From the NCBI RefSeq assembly GCF_029525575.1, contig NZ_JAPDIA010000008.1:1798001-1862000 (forward strand): DNA of 64,000 nucleotides, read 5' to 3'. The DNA comes from Cohnella rhizosphaerae. GTDB lineage: Bacteria > Bacillota > Bacilli > Paenibacillales > Paenibacillaceae. The notes beneath the pieces were generated by a model. It ran no database searches and was not told where the DNA came from. It was given only the letters and a program-made list of their open reading frames with translations. The position numbers and the translations under genes were made by a program. This document shows, one piece after another, positions 27,559 to 38,091 of this stretch; within the stretch, counting starts at the first letter, position 1, and each line of letters opens with the position of its first letter.

Positions 27559-30500
27559 TCAGGAATAAAGCCGGATCATCGGATCCCAAACAGTTGAATC
27601 GAAATATTTCGTACCGTTCTTGTTGACGATAAAATAGATGGCATCGCCCGCTGTTACGGTCGTCGTGATATTGTGGCTGACGCCGGTCGTCGTGTCGGTT
27701 CCCGCGATCGTCTGGGGCCCCCATATCGTCGTACCGTTTTTCTTGACGGTGACGATAACGCCGTCTCCCCCCGGATTGATACATCTTCGCCGTGCCGGTA
27801 ATGTCGATCGTCCCGCCGGCTGGCGCAACCCACTTGCGCACCGAATCGTTCGCGTCGGGATGCTGAAAGTTCGCTCCAACCAGCAGATCCGTTCCGGCGC
27901 TTTGCCAGGTGGCCGAACCAACGTTGTAGGTCGACAGATTGGCATAGGCACTACCGTTCCACTCTTGATAGAACCAGCCGCCGCTGCCTTGCGTTGAAGA
28001 AAATCCGGATGAAGCGTCGTAAAAGGTTCCGTAGGTCACGACCGGGTTCCAGTAGGTGCCGTCGAAATAAGAGTTGCCGTTTTTGTTCACGACGAAGAAA
28101 AGCGCCTGTCCTTTCTTTACTTGCACGACGAGATCGTGGCTGATGCCGGCCGTATCGTTGCCGGCCAGCGTATGGGGTCCCCACAGATCTCCGATCGTAT
28201 ACGGGGAATCGGTCGGACCTTTGATGCGGGCGACGATGCCGTCACCGCCTTGCCCGGACTGGCTTAGCGACACGATACCCGTCACCCGGACGGTTCCGTC
28301 CTTGGGCGCGATCCACTTGATGACGGGATTATATGCATCGCCGGGATGAACCCAGCCCGGCGCCACCAGCGGGTAAGTATCGTTCCCCTTCCATCGGCCG
28401 TTGGCGCTGTCCCAGAAAAGATTCGTCAAATAATTGTAGCCGGCGAACGGCGCGTACTGCTGCTGATACGCCCATTGGTTGCCGCCTTGGGAAGAGCCGA
28501 AGCCGGTTGCGAATTCGTAGCGGTCCGGAATGACCGGCTGAGGGGGCGCAGCAGGGCCGCCCGCCTGCAAGGACGCCGTCGCATAACCGGAGACGTTGCC
28601 GTCGCCGTCGACGCTTCGGACCCGGTACGTATCGCCGGCAGCGCCGTTTTCCAGGAAATCAAACGTACCGACCGAGACTTTATCGACGACGACGCCATTT
28701 CGTTCGATCTCATAGTAAGACAGCATCCGGTTGTCCGTTCCTGCGTTCCAGTTCAGCTCGACGCCGTATTTCCCCATATACGATGCTTTTTTTTACCGTA
28801 ACGCCGCTTGGCGCCGTCGGGTTCGCCGCGTCCGTTCCGGCGCCCGGATAATCGGTCATATTAAAAAATATAGTCTCGCCGGCCTGCAGATTCGTCAGCG
28901 ATACGCCCGTTGTTTTCCAATAGCTGCCCGAGCGGGTCTGTGACACGCAGCTTCCCTTCGGACAACTCAAAGTGTAGCTCGTGGCATCGAGCAGCCCTTT
29001 TGGATATACCGTAATATTACTGTTAAAGTACGGCGCATATCCGCTGAACATGATCATCGCTTTGGTCAGATCGCCGTTTGTCGTCTGCAGCATGTACGTG
29101 GCATCTCCCGAGGCCATCGTCGGGCGGAACACCTTGCTCCATCTGCCGTTTACGCCCTGCGTGCCGATATAGCGCTGCATCTCCACGAATTTGCGGTATC
29201 TTTCTTTCGCCGCCGCGCTTTTCGGCTCCGAGGTCGTAAAATCCGCATCGATGTCGGGTTCCGAATAAAAGCTGTGGCCGAGTTTCGACAGGGGCAGCTT
29301 CAGCGATTGATAGTACCCTGCATAATGATAGGCGAGTCCGTCCGTCAATTGCTGCGCGTCGACGTACCGCAAGGCTTCCATCGACAGGATCTCCCCGCCG
29401 GAGGCGCAACCGTGAATTGTCGCCAGCGGGTTGGCATCCTTAAACGCTTTTAGCAGCCGGAAAAAGTTCTGGGATTGCAGCAGCATGTCGTTGTCGCTGC
29501 CGCCCGTCTTCCAGGCAGGCGCTCCGTCGTACCGCCAATCGTAAGCGCCCCATTCCGCCTGCTTCAACGATGCTTTGCCGAGAATCCATTGGTACGCGTC
29601 TTCGTTGGCCAGATTCAGATGGAGGCCGTAGAACGTCACCTCGTCGCCGTCGACGAGCCATTCGACATGGTCATTGACGACCTCCGAACCGTAATCCGCA
29701 TGCCAGAACGGCGACCACACCCTCATCTTCATGCCGCTCTTCTGCACGTATGCATTCAGATCGGCGAAGCTCTCGCCCGACAGCGCCTCGTTCCAGTCGC
29801 CTTTGCGATCGTACCAGTTGTCGTCGACATGCACGACAGTCCCCCCCGCCATATCGGGCGTAGTTGGCCGATTCGAAAGCGTTCGGCATTTGCGGGCTGA
29901 TCCGGTTCTGCCAGGAGCCGCCGCCCGAGCCGCGGGTATAATCCCACAGATAGCGGTAAGTGTAGTCCAGGATCGTATTGCCCATGTCGTCCAGATCGCC
30001 GCTGAATACGCCGATGATGCTCTTCGGGCCCTGAATCGAGGCATTGTTCGCGACCGAGTAATCGGTCATGCTGGCATAGCCGCTCAGATTGATTGGCGTG
30101 CCGCTCTCGCTGATTTGCGCAAGCCAATGCCCGTTATAATCGAACGACAGCCAGACGCCCTCGGACAACGACCGGTTGCGAAGCACGAACAACGAGTCGT
30201 AGACCGAAGTGCCTTGCTCATAGGTGCCGATCGCGTTCTGGGTGTGTCCGTCGACGGACGTGACCTCTGGCGCATCGTACGAATCGAAGATTCGGCTGTA
30301 GCTGCCCGTCATCGGCACCGTTTTCAGCATACCCGATCCGGTAAAATTGCCTCCCCCCGTCATGTACTGCAGATCGATATCGGCTCGATCGTTTTGCATC
30401 AGCCGCTGCTTGAACATGTACGGCGAGGAAAAGAGCTGCGCGCTGCCCGACACGTTCTGGAATTCCGACCATTCCCGGATCGCTCCGGTGAAAGGATAGA

Positions 30501-30936
30501 CGACATAATAACGTTGGACCTTTACGATGGCGTTATGCATCGTGATGCGGAGCTGGCTTTCTCCCTGTGAAAGCGTGGATACGGCATGCGAATCGTATAC
30601 CCATCCGGTCGAGGAGCCGTTGTAGACCATGCTGTCGATCTTAATCTGGAATTCGTCCGAATTTTGCGTTCCCTGCACGTACTCCCGGTTCGTCAATTTG
30701 TTCTTGAAGCTGGTTTGCAGGAACTGGCCTGCGCCGTTCAACCGTACTTTCTTTTCGACCGCGGCGGTGCCCATCGTCCATGTACCGGTACCGGCGTCAT
30801 AATTCACGTAGGCATCCGAGGAAGGATCGGCATAGGCGGATCGTTCATTCGAAAAGTTTTGAATCAGTAAAATCGGCCATACGAGCAGCAGCGCCACGGA
30901 CCATCTGACCGTCGTTCCCTTTACCCATGCTCTCAT
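27559..30936 (-). CDS. Secreted GH36-like (clan GH-D) glycosidase with FN3 and two C-terminal modules, three frameshifts
   Basis: This is an extracellular enzyme of about 1124 residues. The signal peptide (residues 1-35, ending AYA) precedes an N-terminal beta-sandwich (to about 300) and a TIM barrel. Candidate catalytic residues are Asp in YDWRYDGAP (about 470, nucleophile position of GH36/GH27) and the acidic end of HGCASGGEIL (about 512). An FN3-like domain (VELNWNAGTDNRMLSYYEIE region) and two copies of a roughly 130-residue beta module, each with a GDGI/GDGV and VNKNG motif, follow. One extra base occurs in C7 29841-29847, T8 28787-28794 and C6 27767-27772; removing them joins the segments cleanly. 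Alpha-galactosidase-type activity is a reasonable guess; specificity is unproven. It is 24 bases after the GH116 gene. Confidence 0.75.
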
Positions 30937-30960
30937 CCCGCTTCACGCTCCCGTATGATT

Positions 30961-33390
30961 TCAATACCATTCGACGCGATCGACCGCAATGTCGCCCGCC
31001 GCGCAAGAGACGAACGGCCGGCCGCCCTTCACGCCCGCCGTTCCGTAACCGGAAGCCGTCGAGATGAAATTGGAGAAGTCCCTTTCAGCCGCAGCGCGTC
31101 TCACGTAAAGCGTCCGGTCGACCGCATCGTAGCGGATGCCGCCGTACGCCCACAGCAGCGCGTAAGACGATAGCGACCGGCCGTACCATTCCCCGCATTC
31201 GTACTCGGAAAACGGGTTGCGTACGCGTCCGTCGTACCGGGCACGGCAAGCCCTTACGATCGACAGCCCCTCCTCCTCATAGCCCAAATAGATAAGATGC
31301 GAAGCGACCTGGTACTCCAATCCCGGCCACACTTCGTTGCTGTATTGCAGCGGCAGCGTCGGCTCTCCGCCCCTGGGCCACGTGCAGATCAGCAATCCGC
31401 CCTCCTGCCCCAGCGCGAAGCCCGGACGCTGCGGATTGACGTGCTCCGACATGTCCGGTTTAAAATTGTAGCGGTACACGCTGAGCAAATGACTGGCGAC
31501 CTTCGCCGGGTCGAGAATATCTCCGAGTCCGCATACCGCGGCCAGCCAGCATCCGATCACGCCGTCGGCAAGACAGCCCGCGCCGTATTGATACTTCGGG
31601 CCTTCCCGCAGGAAGATCTCATAGGCTTCTTCGGAATAATCGACGTTGTTCGCCTTGTGCCCCACCTGGGGAAGCTCGGCGTTTAAGCCTTTCCATCGAA
31701 CCTGCTGTTCGAAATATTCGCCGTTGAACAACGCCGATTCGGCATACAATCGGCCTTTGGCGTACAAGGTCTCGTATTCTTCGGCGGATTCGCCAGCCGC
31801 TTCGGCCATCGATGCCGCCGCCTTCAGCGCGCCCAAATACAGCGAGGCGCTCATGCCGTTCGGCCCCCACAGCTCGATATCGTACGTGTTGTGATGCGGC
31901 TCCTCGAGCACGCCCGTGCGCCTGGGATCCCACGTTCGAATCGCGTACTGCAGGCTCGCCTTCGCCTTCGGCCACAACGCGAGCATCCAATCGGTATCTC
32001 CCCCGATTCTCCATTCCCGGTACAGCTTCATGATACCGCCCAGCTGTCCGTCCGCCGCAGCCTGCTCCGCGTGGGCGGACGGCGCGATCGGCAGCGGCAC
32101 GCGAAAGCTCTGGTGTCCCGCTTCATCCTGCCCCTCCGTGAATTCGGTGCGCCGGATTTCCCGCTCAAGGCCGGGGAACAGATGCGCCAGCGCCTGCGCG
32201 TAATTCCAGACATGCGTGCAGGTCCCATAGCAGCTTCCCTCCTCGTCGAAGCAGCCTTCCCAGGCCCATACCCTGCCGTCATACTGCCGCAGCATCGTCG
32301 GCGATTTAAGGATCGGCAGGTTGGCCGATACGGCTTCCACGATATCCCCGGGCAGACCCGAACTGTGGAGGCAGTCCGAGAATGCTGCCGTCTTCGACCT
32401 TAACCGGTCGTATTCGCTGCGCCAATACCGATCCAGTGTCTCGCCGTCCGCGAACGCCGATGCGTACCACGGCTTGTAATAGCCTGGATCGGCCGCATCG
32501 GCAAACTCGCCGTGACGCTGGCCCGACGCCGGCACGAACCAGCTGAGCCGCAGCCGTACGGTGACGCTCTCTCCCGGCTGCAGCGACAGCGGCACATACA
32601 GGCTGGCGCCCTTCCCGCCCTTTCCGCTCCCTTGCGGGAGCCGATCGGCGGCAGCACCCTCGATGTTTCGCCACAGCATGGTCAGCGTATCGAACCAGTA
32701 GTCCCCGCGGAACCAAGCCGTATCGGTCACGGCGCCGGGATGATCGGTCGCGGCGCAGAAACGCCCCTCCGTCCATGGCCTGCCCGGCGTGCCGTCCTGA
32801 ACGAGCGCGAAGCCGCCGTCGATCCGGCTGGCGGATGCTTCGCCTTCTCCGCAAGCCATCACATTGCGGGCGTGGAACGAATAGACCAGTTCGACGGGCC
32901 TGTCCGTGACGTTATGGAACCGGTATTCCAGCGCCGCCGCCGGCAGCGAGGAATCGTCGGCATTGCCGGGCACGAACGGGCTCCAGCCCGTCAATACGAC
33001 ATTCACAGGCAGTGACGGGTGACTCATCCTCACTTCTGCGAACGGAAAGCGGGCTGCAAACGCGCTCTCGGCCATTCTCGGCAGCCCGTAATTCCGGCCG
33101 TTCTGCCCGCCCGCGGCTCCGCCGTGCGGGCCGTCCCTTAGATCGTAAATCGCGCGCGCCGGTATCGGCCCTTCAAGCACTTTGGCGACCGCGTTATCGC
33201 CGCGCACCGTTATCGCCGAGAACGTCATCGGCTTGTGTCGAAGATCCGGCTTATGCCGGAGGGAAAAATGAGACAAGGCGCCCGTCCCTTCCAGCGCAAT
33301 CATCCCGGCTCCCAGCCCGCCTAGCGGGTAGGCAATCCTCGCATCGAGGCCGTTTCCGTAAATCTTTCCTGCGTACCCTTTATCCTGCAT
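30961..33390 (-). CDS. GH116 family beta-glycosidase (GBA2-like)
   Basis: This is an intact 809-residue cytoplasmic enzyme of the family of human non-lysosomal glucosylceramidase; bacterial members hydrolyse beta-glucosides or beta-xylosides. There is no signal peptide. The N-terminal beta-sandwich begins with ARIAYPLGGLGAGMIALEGTG, and the C-terminal (alpha/alpha)6 barrel holds EEPHHNTYDIELWGPNGMSA (about residue 500, likely nucleophile Glu) and CLADGVIGCWLA (about residue 604, likely acid/base Asp). The motif RNPFSEYECGEWYGRSLSSY near the C-terminus is the usual substrate-binding block. GAGGTG precedes the start. It lies between the SGNH hydrolase (9-base gap) and the GH36-like enzyme in sugar locus 2, consistent with final breakdown of imported oligosaccharides. 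Confidence 0.9.
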   Translation of the reverse strand: MQDKGYAGKIYGNGLDARIAYPLGGLGAGMIALEGTGALSHFSLRHKPDLRHKPMTFSAITVRGDNAVAKVLEGPIPARAIYDLRDGPHGGAAGGQNGRNYGLPRMAESAFAARFPFAEVRMSHPSLPVNVVLTGWSPFVPGNADDSSLPAAALEYRFHNVTDRPVELVYSFHARNVMACGEGEASASRIDGGFALVQDGTPGRPWTEGRFCAATDHPGAVTDTAWFRGDYWFDTLTMLWRNIEGAAADRLPQGSGKGGKGASLYVPLSLQPGESVTVRLRLSWFVPASGQRHGEFADAADPGYYKPWYASAFADGETLDRYWRSEYDRLRSKTAAFSDCLHSSGLPGDIVEAVSANLPILKSPTMLRQYDGRVWAWEGCFDEEGSCYGTCTHVWNYAQALAHLFPGLEREIRRTEFTEGQDEAGHQSFRVPLPIAPSAHAEQAAADGQLGGIMKLYREWRIGGDTDWMLALWPKAKASLQYAIRTWDPRRTGVLEEPHHNTYDIELWGPNGMSASLYLGALKAAASMAEAAGESAEEYETLYAKGRLYAESALFNGEYFEQQVRWKGLNAELPQVGHKANNVDYSEEAYEIFLREGPKYQYGAGCLADGVIGCWLAAVCGLGDILDPAKVASHLLSVYRYNFKPDMSEHVNPQRPGFALGQEGGLLICTWPRGGEPTLPLQYSNEVWPGLEYQVASHLIYLGYEEEGLSIVRACRARYDGRVRNPFSEYECGEWYGRSLSSYALLWAYGGIRYDAVDRTLYVRRAAAERDFSNFISTASGYGTAGVKGGRPFVSCAAGDIAVDRVEWY

Positions 33391-33399
33391 TTCCGCGCT

Positions 33400-34546
33400 T
33401 CACCTCGATTCCTGTATGACGCCGATGAAGGCCAGTTTGAACCGCGTACCCGTGCACCCGGGTCCGTCGCCATGTACGACCTCCAGCTCCGCATGGTGCT
33501 TGCCGGACGGCAGATCGCCGGCCACGACGGCCAGCTGGAACATCCCTTCGTCCGGACACCAGTCCTGCCGATCGAAGACATGCACGGCAGGCTCTCCCCC
33601 ATTGATCCGGTAGCGAAAATCGGCCGAACGCTTGCCGAAGTCGAACGCGAGCGCCAGCCCCGTCCCTTCGAACGCGAAGCTCAGCTTCGCTCCGACGGCG
33701 GACGTCGCCAGCATCCGGTCGATCCAGACGCTGCGGCTGCTGCGCCGGATCGTCCAGGGCCCTTCCGTCGCGACATCCGCGAAGGAAAGCTGCGACACGC
33801 GACCCCAGTGTTTGTCGTTTAACGGCGCTGGCATCATGCCGGTTGTCGACGCGCGATTACCGGACTCGCCCGGACTTACGCCGCTGCTATCCGCGTCTTC
33901 CGGCTGCAGCTCGCGCTCCAAATAGGCGATCGCGGCTTGCGCGTAGCTCAAGCTTCCCCCGGTGGGTCGGATGCAAGCCGTCAGGCAGCCATTCGTCCCA
34001 ATCCATGCGACCCTTGCGAACTTCCTCGAAGGCGTACAGCCCCGCCCAGATCGAGCCGATCCCGTAATGACGGGCCAACTGCTCCAGCTCGGCTACCGAA
34101 TCCGGCACCCTGCCTCCCGACATATCCGCGTACATCGCCTGCAAATAGGTATAGACGAGCACGATATCGGCTTCGCCCCATGCCAGCAGTTGTCGAATCA
34201 GTCCTTCGCGTGCGCGCTTGCGGATTTCCTTGTCCGCATAGTGGTCGTTGACGGCATATTCGACGAAAACGATATCGCATTGTCGGTCGATGATGTCCCG
34301 CCGGACGCGAAAGCAGGCCAGATCGCTGCCGGTCGCGCCGATCGCGGCGTTCTCGACCGTGAAGCGGACGGCGGGATACGTCTCCGTCAGCCAGGCCAGC
34401 ACCTTCTCCGGCCAGTTATATCCCGGTGCCGCTTCGGTAATCGAACCACCGAGAAAGCCGATCGTCGCCGCACCAGATTTCAGCTTTTCGCGCAGCTTCG
34501 CAAGCGGCCCGCGATGACGCCAAACGTCGGGATTCATTCGCGCCAT
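33400..34546 (-). CDS. SGNH/GDSL hydrolase (putative carbohydrate esterase), one frameshift
   Basis: This is a serine esterase of about 381 residues, probably a deacetylase of sugar substrates. The catalytic blocks are GFLGGSITEAAPG (block I Ser, about residue 32), NAAIGATGSD (Gly, block II), VEYAVNDHY (Asn, block III) and DGLHPTHRG (Asp-x-x-His, block V, about residue 193). A C-terminal beta domain of about 130 residues follows (VWIDRMLATSAVGAKLSFAF region). The frame breaks at C5 33956-33960; dropping one base gives HPTHRGSLSYAQAAIAYL. No signal peptide is evident, so it likely acts on imported material. Its start overlaps the end of the beta-helix gene by 13 bases, showing translational coupling. 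Confidence 0.85.
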
Positions 34547-36192
34547 GCCTCCCCGTCATCGATTCCCTGCGCATTTGCGGTCGTAATCGCGGGAACGCCG
34601 AATCGCGCCTCCGGCAATGCGCCGATCATGACATTATGACGCACCGCAACGTCTGCCGCCGATTGAATATGAACGAGCGGACGGCGCGGCTGCACGAACC
34701 GGTTGTCCTTGATCAAAATGCCTGTGATCGGTTTGCCCCAATTCGCTTCAGAAATCCCGGCCGGCGTGCCGGCGGCGATATGAACGGACGCCATGACATT
34801 GTCGTCATCCCCTGTGAACGTGTTCCTTGTTATCGTCAGATTCCGCGCGATGGGTCCTTCCTCCCAATCCGGCTCGTGCTGGACGGCGATTCCCCAGCCT
34901 TCCGCGTTGAGAAATTCATTGTCTACGATCGTACCGTCCGGACTGCGAACGAGAATACCGCGACCGCGGTGCCGTCCGAACCGGTTGCCTCGCACGACGA
35001 ATCCGCGGCCGCAAGCGGACAAATTGTAGACGTGGTCGGCGTCGTGCAGCCCAATGCCTGCTTGCAAGCCCGCTATATCTCGGTCCATCCGAATCGCATG
35101 TAAGCCGTCCGGCCGCGCAGCGGCATGCAGCACCGTCGCCTCTGCCAAGATGCATCCGGTTCGCGGACGATACAGCTGTACCTTGTCGCCGGTTCTTGCT
35201 TCGAACAAGCCGCCATGCACGAGCAGCTCGTTCGGAGCAGGAACTTCTCGCACCGTTCCCGCCCGTACGTGGATGTTAATGGCATCGTCGGCCATACCGG
35301 AAAAGGCGCAGTTGCGAATGTCCAATCGTCCGCGCGTGTTCAAATTGTGAATGCCGTCTCCGTTGGCGGACAGCAGTCTGTTCGAGCCGGGGAGAACCTC
35401 CACCCGCAAGCCGTCGATGTCAACGTCGCCGTTCTGTCCCCATATCGAAGCCAGCGAGGGTCCGGCATATACTGTGACGTCGCGTACGGATGCTGTTTCC
35501 GTGCGCCAGAAGTTAATCGCGCTCTCGGAATGCCGCCTCGCCATATGAGCGTACCTGTCGCCAGGGCGCATGCCCGAAGCCAGCAGCATCTTACGATCGG
35601 GCGCTTTCACGCGCCACTCGTCCGCGCTCACCCGCTCCCAGGTCAGATCAATCAGCGGATGCGGGCCGTAACGCGGCTCCGGTCCGCCCGCCCCTCGGAC
35701 GAGCAAGCCAAAACGCGCTTCCGCTTCGTGAAAATTTCGCTCGTCGAGCTGCCTGTAGCCCGCGTCTACCCGAAACGAGAACCAGCCTGCGGCCCCGTTC
35801 ACCTCCGTCACCGTGCCCTGCGTATAAGGCAGCGGATCGTAATCGACGGCCAGCGATTGCACGAGAACGTCCCCGCTGTCCGCGACTTCGATGCCGCCGG
35901 CCATCGGATTGCACACGACGATAACCGTGTCGTCGCCCTCGCCGGTCAGGACCAGCTTGCTTGCACCCGCGATGCGAATTGCCGCTTCGTTGCCGTGTCC
36001 GCTCGCTACGCGGTAGCGCCCGCGTCCCAGTCTCACCTCCGCCTCTTCGCCCGTGGCGATCGCAGCCGCGATCGCGGCGCGTATGGCCGGTCCCGCATCG
36101 GTGACGCCGTCCCCTCTGGCGCCGAATTCGCTCGCATGGAATACGAGCGGCGCGGCTTCATGCTGTCGTGCATCTCTCGCAGAATGTGTCAT
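34534..36192 (-). CDS. Right-handed parallel beta-helix protein (pectate-lyase-like fold)
   Basis: This is a 552-residue protein with the pectate-lyase superfamily fold. The start at 36192 (MTHSARDAR) follows GGAGGAG; a longer open frame continues upstream but overlaps the permease gene and is spurious. FGARGDGVTDAGPAIRAAI (about residues 21-39) is the classic entry motif of GH28/Pectate_lyase_3 proteins. Successive beta-helix turns follow, such as NGDGIHNLNTRGRLDIRNCA, DDAINIHVRAG, RGFVVRGNRF, RGILVRSPDGTIVDNEFLNA and ARNLTITRNTFTG. No signal peptide is seen. The catalytic residues of GH28 are not all obvious, so lyase, hydrolase or epimerase activity is open. It is co-transcribed between the LplC-like permease and the SGNH esterase. 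Confidence 0.82.
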   Translation of the reverse strand: MTHSARDARQHEAAPLVFHASEFGARGDGVTDAGPAIRAAIAAAIATGEEAEVRLGRGRYRVASGHGNEAAIRIAGASKLVLTGEGDDTVIVVCNPMAGGIEVADSGDVLVQSLAVDYDPLPYTQGTVTEVNGAAGWFSFRVDAGYRQLDERNFHEAEARFGLLVRGAGGPEPRYGPHPLIDLTWERVSADEWRVKAPDRKMLLASGMRPGDRYAHMARRHSESAINFWRTETASVRDVTVYAGPSLASIWGQNGDVDIDGLRVEVLPGSNRLLSANGDGIHNLNTRGRLDIRNCAFSGMADDAINIHVRAGTVREVPAPNELLVHGGLFEARTGDKVQLYRPRTGCILAEATVLHAAARPDGLHAIRMDRDIAGLQAGIGLHDADHVYNLSACGRGFVVRGNRFGRHRGRGILVRSPDGTIVDNEFLNAEGWGIAVQHEPDWEEGPIARNLTITRNTFTGDDDNVMASVHIAAGTPAGISEANWGKPITGILIKDNRFVQPRRPLVHIQSAADVAVRHNVMIGALPEARFGVPAITTANAQGIDDGEAWRE

Positions 36193-36206
36193 GTCTTCTC
36201 CTCCGC

Positions 36207-37097
36207 TCATTCCTTCACGCTTCCCATCACAATGCCTTTCACGAAGTACTTTTGCAGAAACGGATAAACGCACATGATCGGCAGCGCGGCCAGAAAGATC
36301 TGCGCCGCCTTGAGCGTACGGTCGGATACGGCCATCAGCGATTCCAGCTCCTCCTTCGTCGCGCCGAGGAGCGCATTGGCGTTGAAGCTGATCACCTTCG
36401 TCTGCAAATACGTCTGAAGCGGATAATGCTCCGGCCGCTTCATCAGAATGAGCCCGTCGAACCAGGCGTTCCAATGGTTGACGCAGGCGAACAGCACGAG
36501 CGTCGCCAGCGCCGGCTTCGACAGCGGCACCATGATGCGCCATAAGATCGTCCAGTGTCCCGCTCCGTCCACATGGGCGGACTCCTGCAGCTCCTTGGGC
36601 AGCTGCCGGAAAAAGTTCAACAGCAAAATGCAATTGAATACCGGTACGGCCGACGGCAAGATAAGCGCCCACAAGGAGTCCATCAGGTTTAACTGCCGGA
36701 TCGTGACATACCAGGGAATTAGACCGCCGTTGAACAAAATCGTAATAAACAGAAGCCAGACGTAATACGTCCGCAATCGAAACTCCCGAACCTCCTTCGA
36801 GAGCGGATAAGCCACGAGAATCGTCAGAAACATATTGATCGCGACGCCGAGCGCCACTCTTTGAACGGATATCCAATAGGAGGGGAGCAGCAGTTTGTCC
36901 TGGAAAGCGTAGATATAGGACTCTATCGTAAAATGCACCGGCCACAGCTTCACGCTGCCGGCCGCCGCATAGGCGCTCTCGCTCAGCGATATGGCCAGCA
37001 CGTTGACCAGCGGCGCCACGCAGGCGATCGCGACGCAAGCAAGCAGGGCGTAGTTGAGCAATTGAAAGGCGGATCTTCCCATGCCGGTCCGGTTCAT
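36207..37097 (-). CDS. LplC/YtcP-type sugar ABC transporter permease, locus 2
   Basis: This is the second membrane subunit of the locus-2 importer, 296 residues, intact, with six transmembrane segments. The start follows GAGGATGGC. The EAA-type loop reads LQESAHVDGAGHWTILWRIM (about residues 185-204), with the Glu-Ser-Ala variant common in LplC/YtcP proteins. FNGGLIPWYVTIRQLNLMDS and the C-terminal LQKYFVKGIVMGSVKE are hallmark stretches of this subfamily, which typically serves complex plant oligosaccharides such as rhamnogalacturonan fragments. It is 18 bases downstream of the LplB-like gene. Confidence 0.93.
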   Translation of the reverse strand: MNRTGMGRSAFQLLNYALLACVAIACVAPLVNVLAISLSESAYAAAGSVKLWPVHFTIESYIYAFQDKLLLPSYWISVQRVALGVAINMFLTILVAYPLSKEVREFRLRTYYVWLLFITILFNGGLIPWYVTIRQLNLMDSLWALILPSAVPVFNCILLLNFFRQLPKELQESAHVDGAGHWTILWRIMVPLSKPALATLVLFACVNHWNAWFDGLILMKRPEHYPLQTYLQTKVISFNANALLGATKEELESLMAVSDRTLKAAQIFLAALPIMCVYPFLQKYFVKGIVMGSVKE

Positions 37098-37115
37098 GCC
37101 ATCCTCTTCCTTCTA

Positions 37116-38027
37116 TTAAAAAATGCGATAATTCGCAAATCGATAAGCGCAGATATACGAGACGACGATGCAAAAGGACGAAACGACGGACTTGAACAAA
37201 CCGACCGCGGTCGCCACGCCGTATTGCGCATCGACGAGCCCTAGCCTGTAAACCAGCGTATCGAGGATGTCGCCGGTGCGGTACACGACCGGACTGTAAA
37301 GATTGAATACCTGATCGAAGCCGGCGTTCAGCACATTGCCGAGACTGAGCGTCATCATCAGCACGATAATCGGCGCCATGCCCGGCAATGTGATATGCCA
37401 TACCTGCCGCCAGCGGCTTGCGCCGTCGCATAGGGCCGCTTCATACAGCACCGGGTTAATCGACGTAATGGCCGCCAGGTAAATAATCGTGCCGAAACCG
37501 AATTCCTTCCATATATCCGTAACGACCAGCACATAGGGAAATGTCTTCTCGTCGCCGAGAAAAAAGACGGGATCGGCTCCTAACCAGCCAAGCAAGCTGC
37601 TCACGAGTCCGCCGGACGGCGACAGGATGTCCGTCAGTACGCCTCCGAGAATGACCCACGATAAAAAGTGAGGCAAATAAATGAGCGTTTGCACCGTTCG
37701 CTTGAACTTCGTGCTCACCACTTCGTTTAACAGCAGCGCGAACGCAACCGGAACGAGCAATCCCCCCGCGATTTTCATGCATGCGATGTAGACGGTATTC
37801 CACAGCACTTGACCGAACCCCGGCATCTTCACGACATATTCGAAATTGTCCCACCCGACGAACGGCGAACCGAAAAAACCTTTGCTCGGATTAAAACGCT
37901 CGAATGCGATCGCAAGTCCCGCAAACGGAATATAGCTGAATAAAACGATGAGCAGTACGGCCGGAAGCATCATCAGATGCATCGGCCATTCGCGCGCCCA
38001 CATCCGGCTCGCGTAGCCTTTCTTCAT
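37116..38027 (-). CDS. LplB-type sugar ABC transporter permease, locus 2
   Basis: This is the first membrane subunit of the locus-2 importer, about 303 residues. I prefer the ATG at 38027 (MKKGYASRM), 9 bases after GAGG; an ATG at 38036 abuts the ribosome site. Six transmembrane helices are visible. The subfamily signature FSYIPFAGLAIAFERFNPSK and WDNFEYVVKMPGF is clear, the EAA loop reads YEAALCDGASRWRQVWHITL (about residue 207) and the end is AYRFANYRIF. It lies 55 bases downstream of the binding-protein gene. No ATPase gene is present in the locus. Confidence 0.93.
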   Translation of the reverse strand: MKKGYASRMWAREWPMHLMMLPAVLLIVLFSYIPFAGLAIAFERFNPSKGFFGSPFVGWDNFEYVVKMPGFGQVLWNTVYIACMKIAGGLLVPVAFALLLNEVVSTKFKRTVQTLIYLPHFLSWVILGGVLTDILSPSGGLVSSLLGWLGADPVFFLGDEKTFPYVLVVTDIWKEFGFGTIIYLAAITSINPVLYEAALCDGASRWRQVWHITLPGMAPIIVLMMTLSLGNVLNAGFDQVFNLYSPVVYRTGDILDTLVYRLGLVDAQYGVATAVGLFKSVVSSFCIVVSYICAYRFANYRIF

Positions 38028-38091
38028 CTGTAACATCCTCTCCGGGTCGATGGGAGGCGGCGCATAGACGCCCTCCTCCGACTTTGTGCGA

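Noticed and set aside
36193-37431. N-terminal extension of the beta-helix gene to a 965-residue protein starting at 37431
   Set aside because: The extension runs antiparallel in frame through an intact LplC-like permease gene and has no protein-family character; a GGAGGAG site precedes the ATG at 36192.
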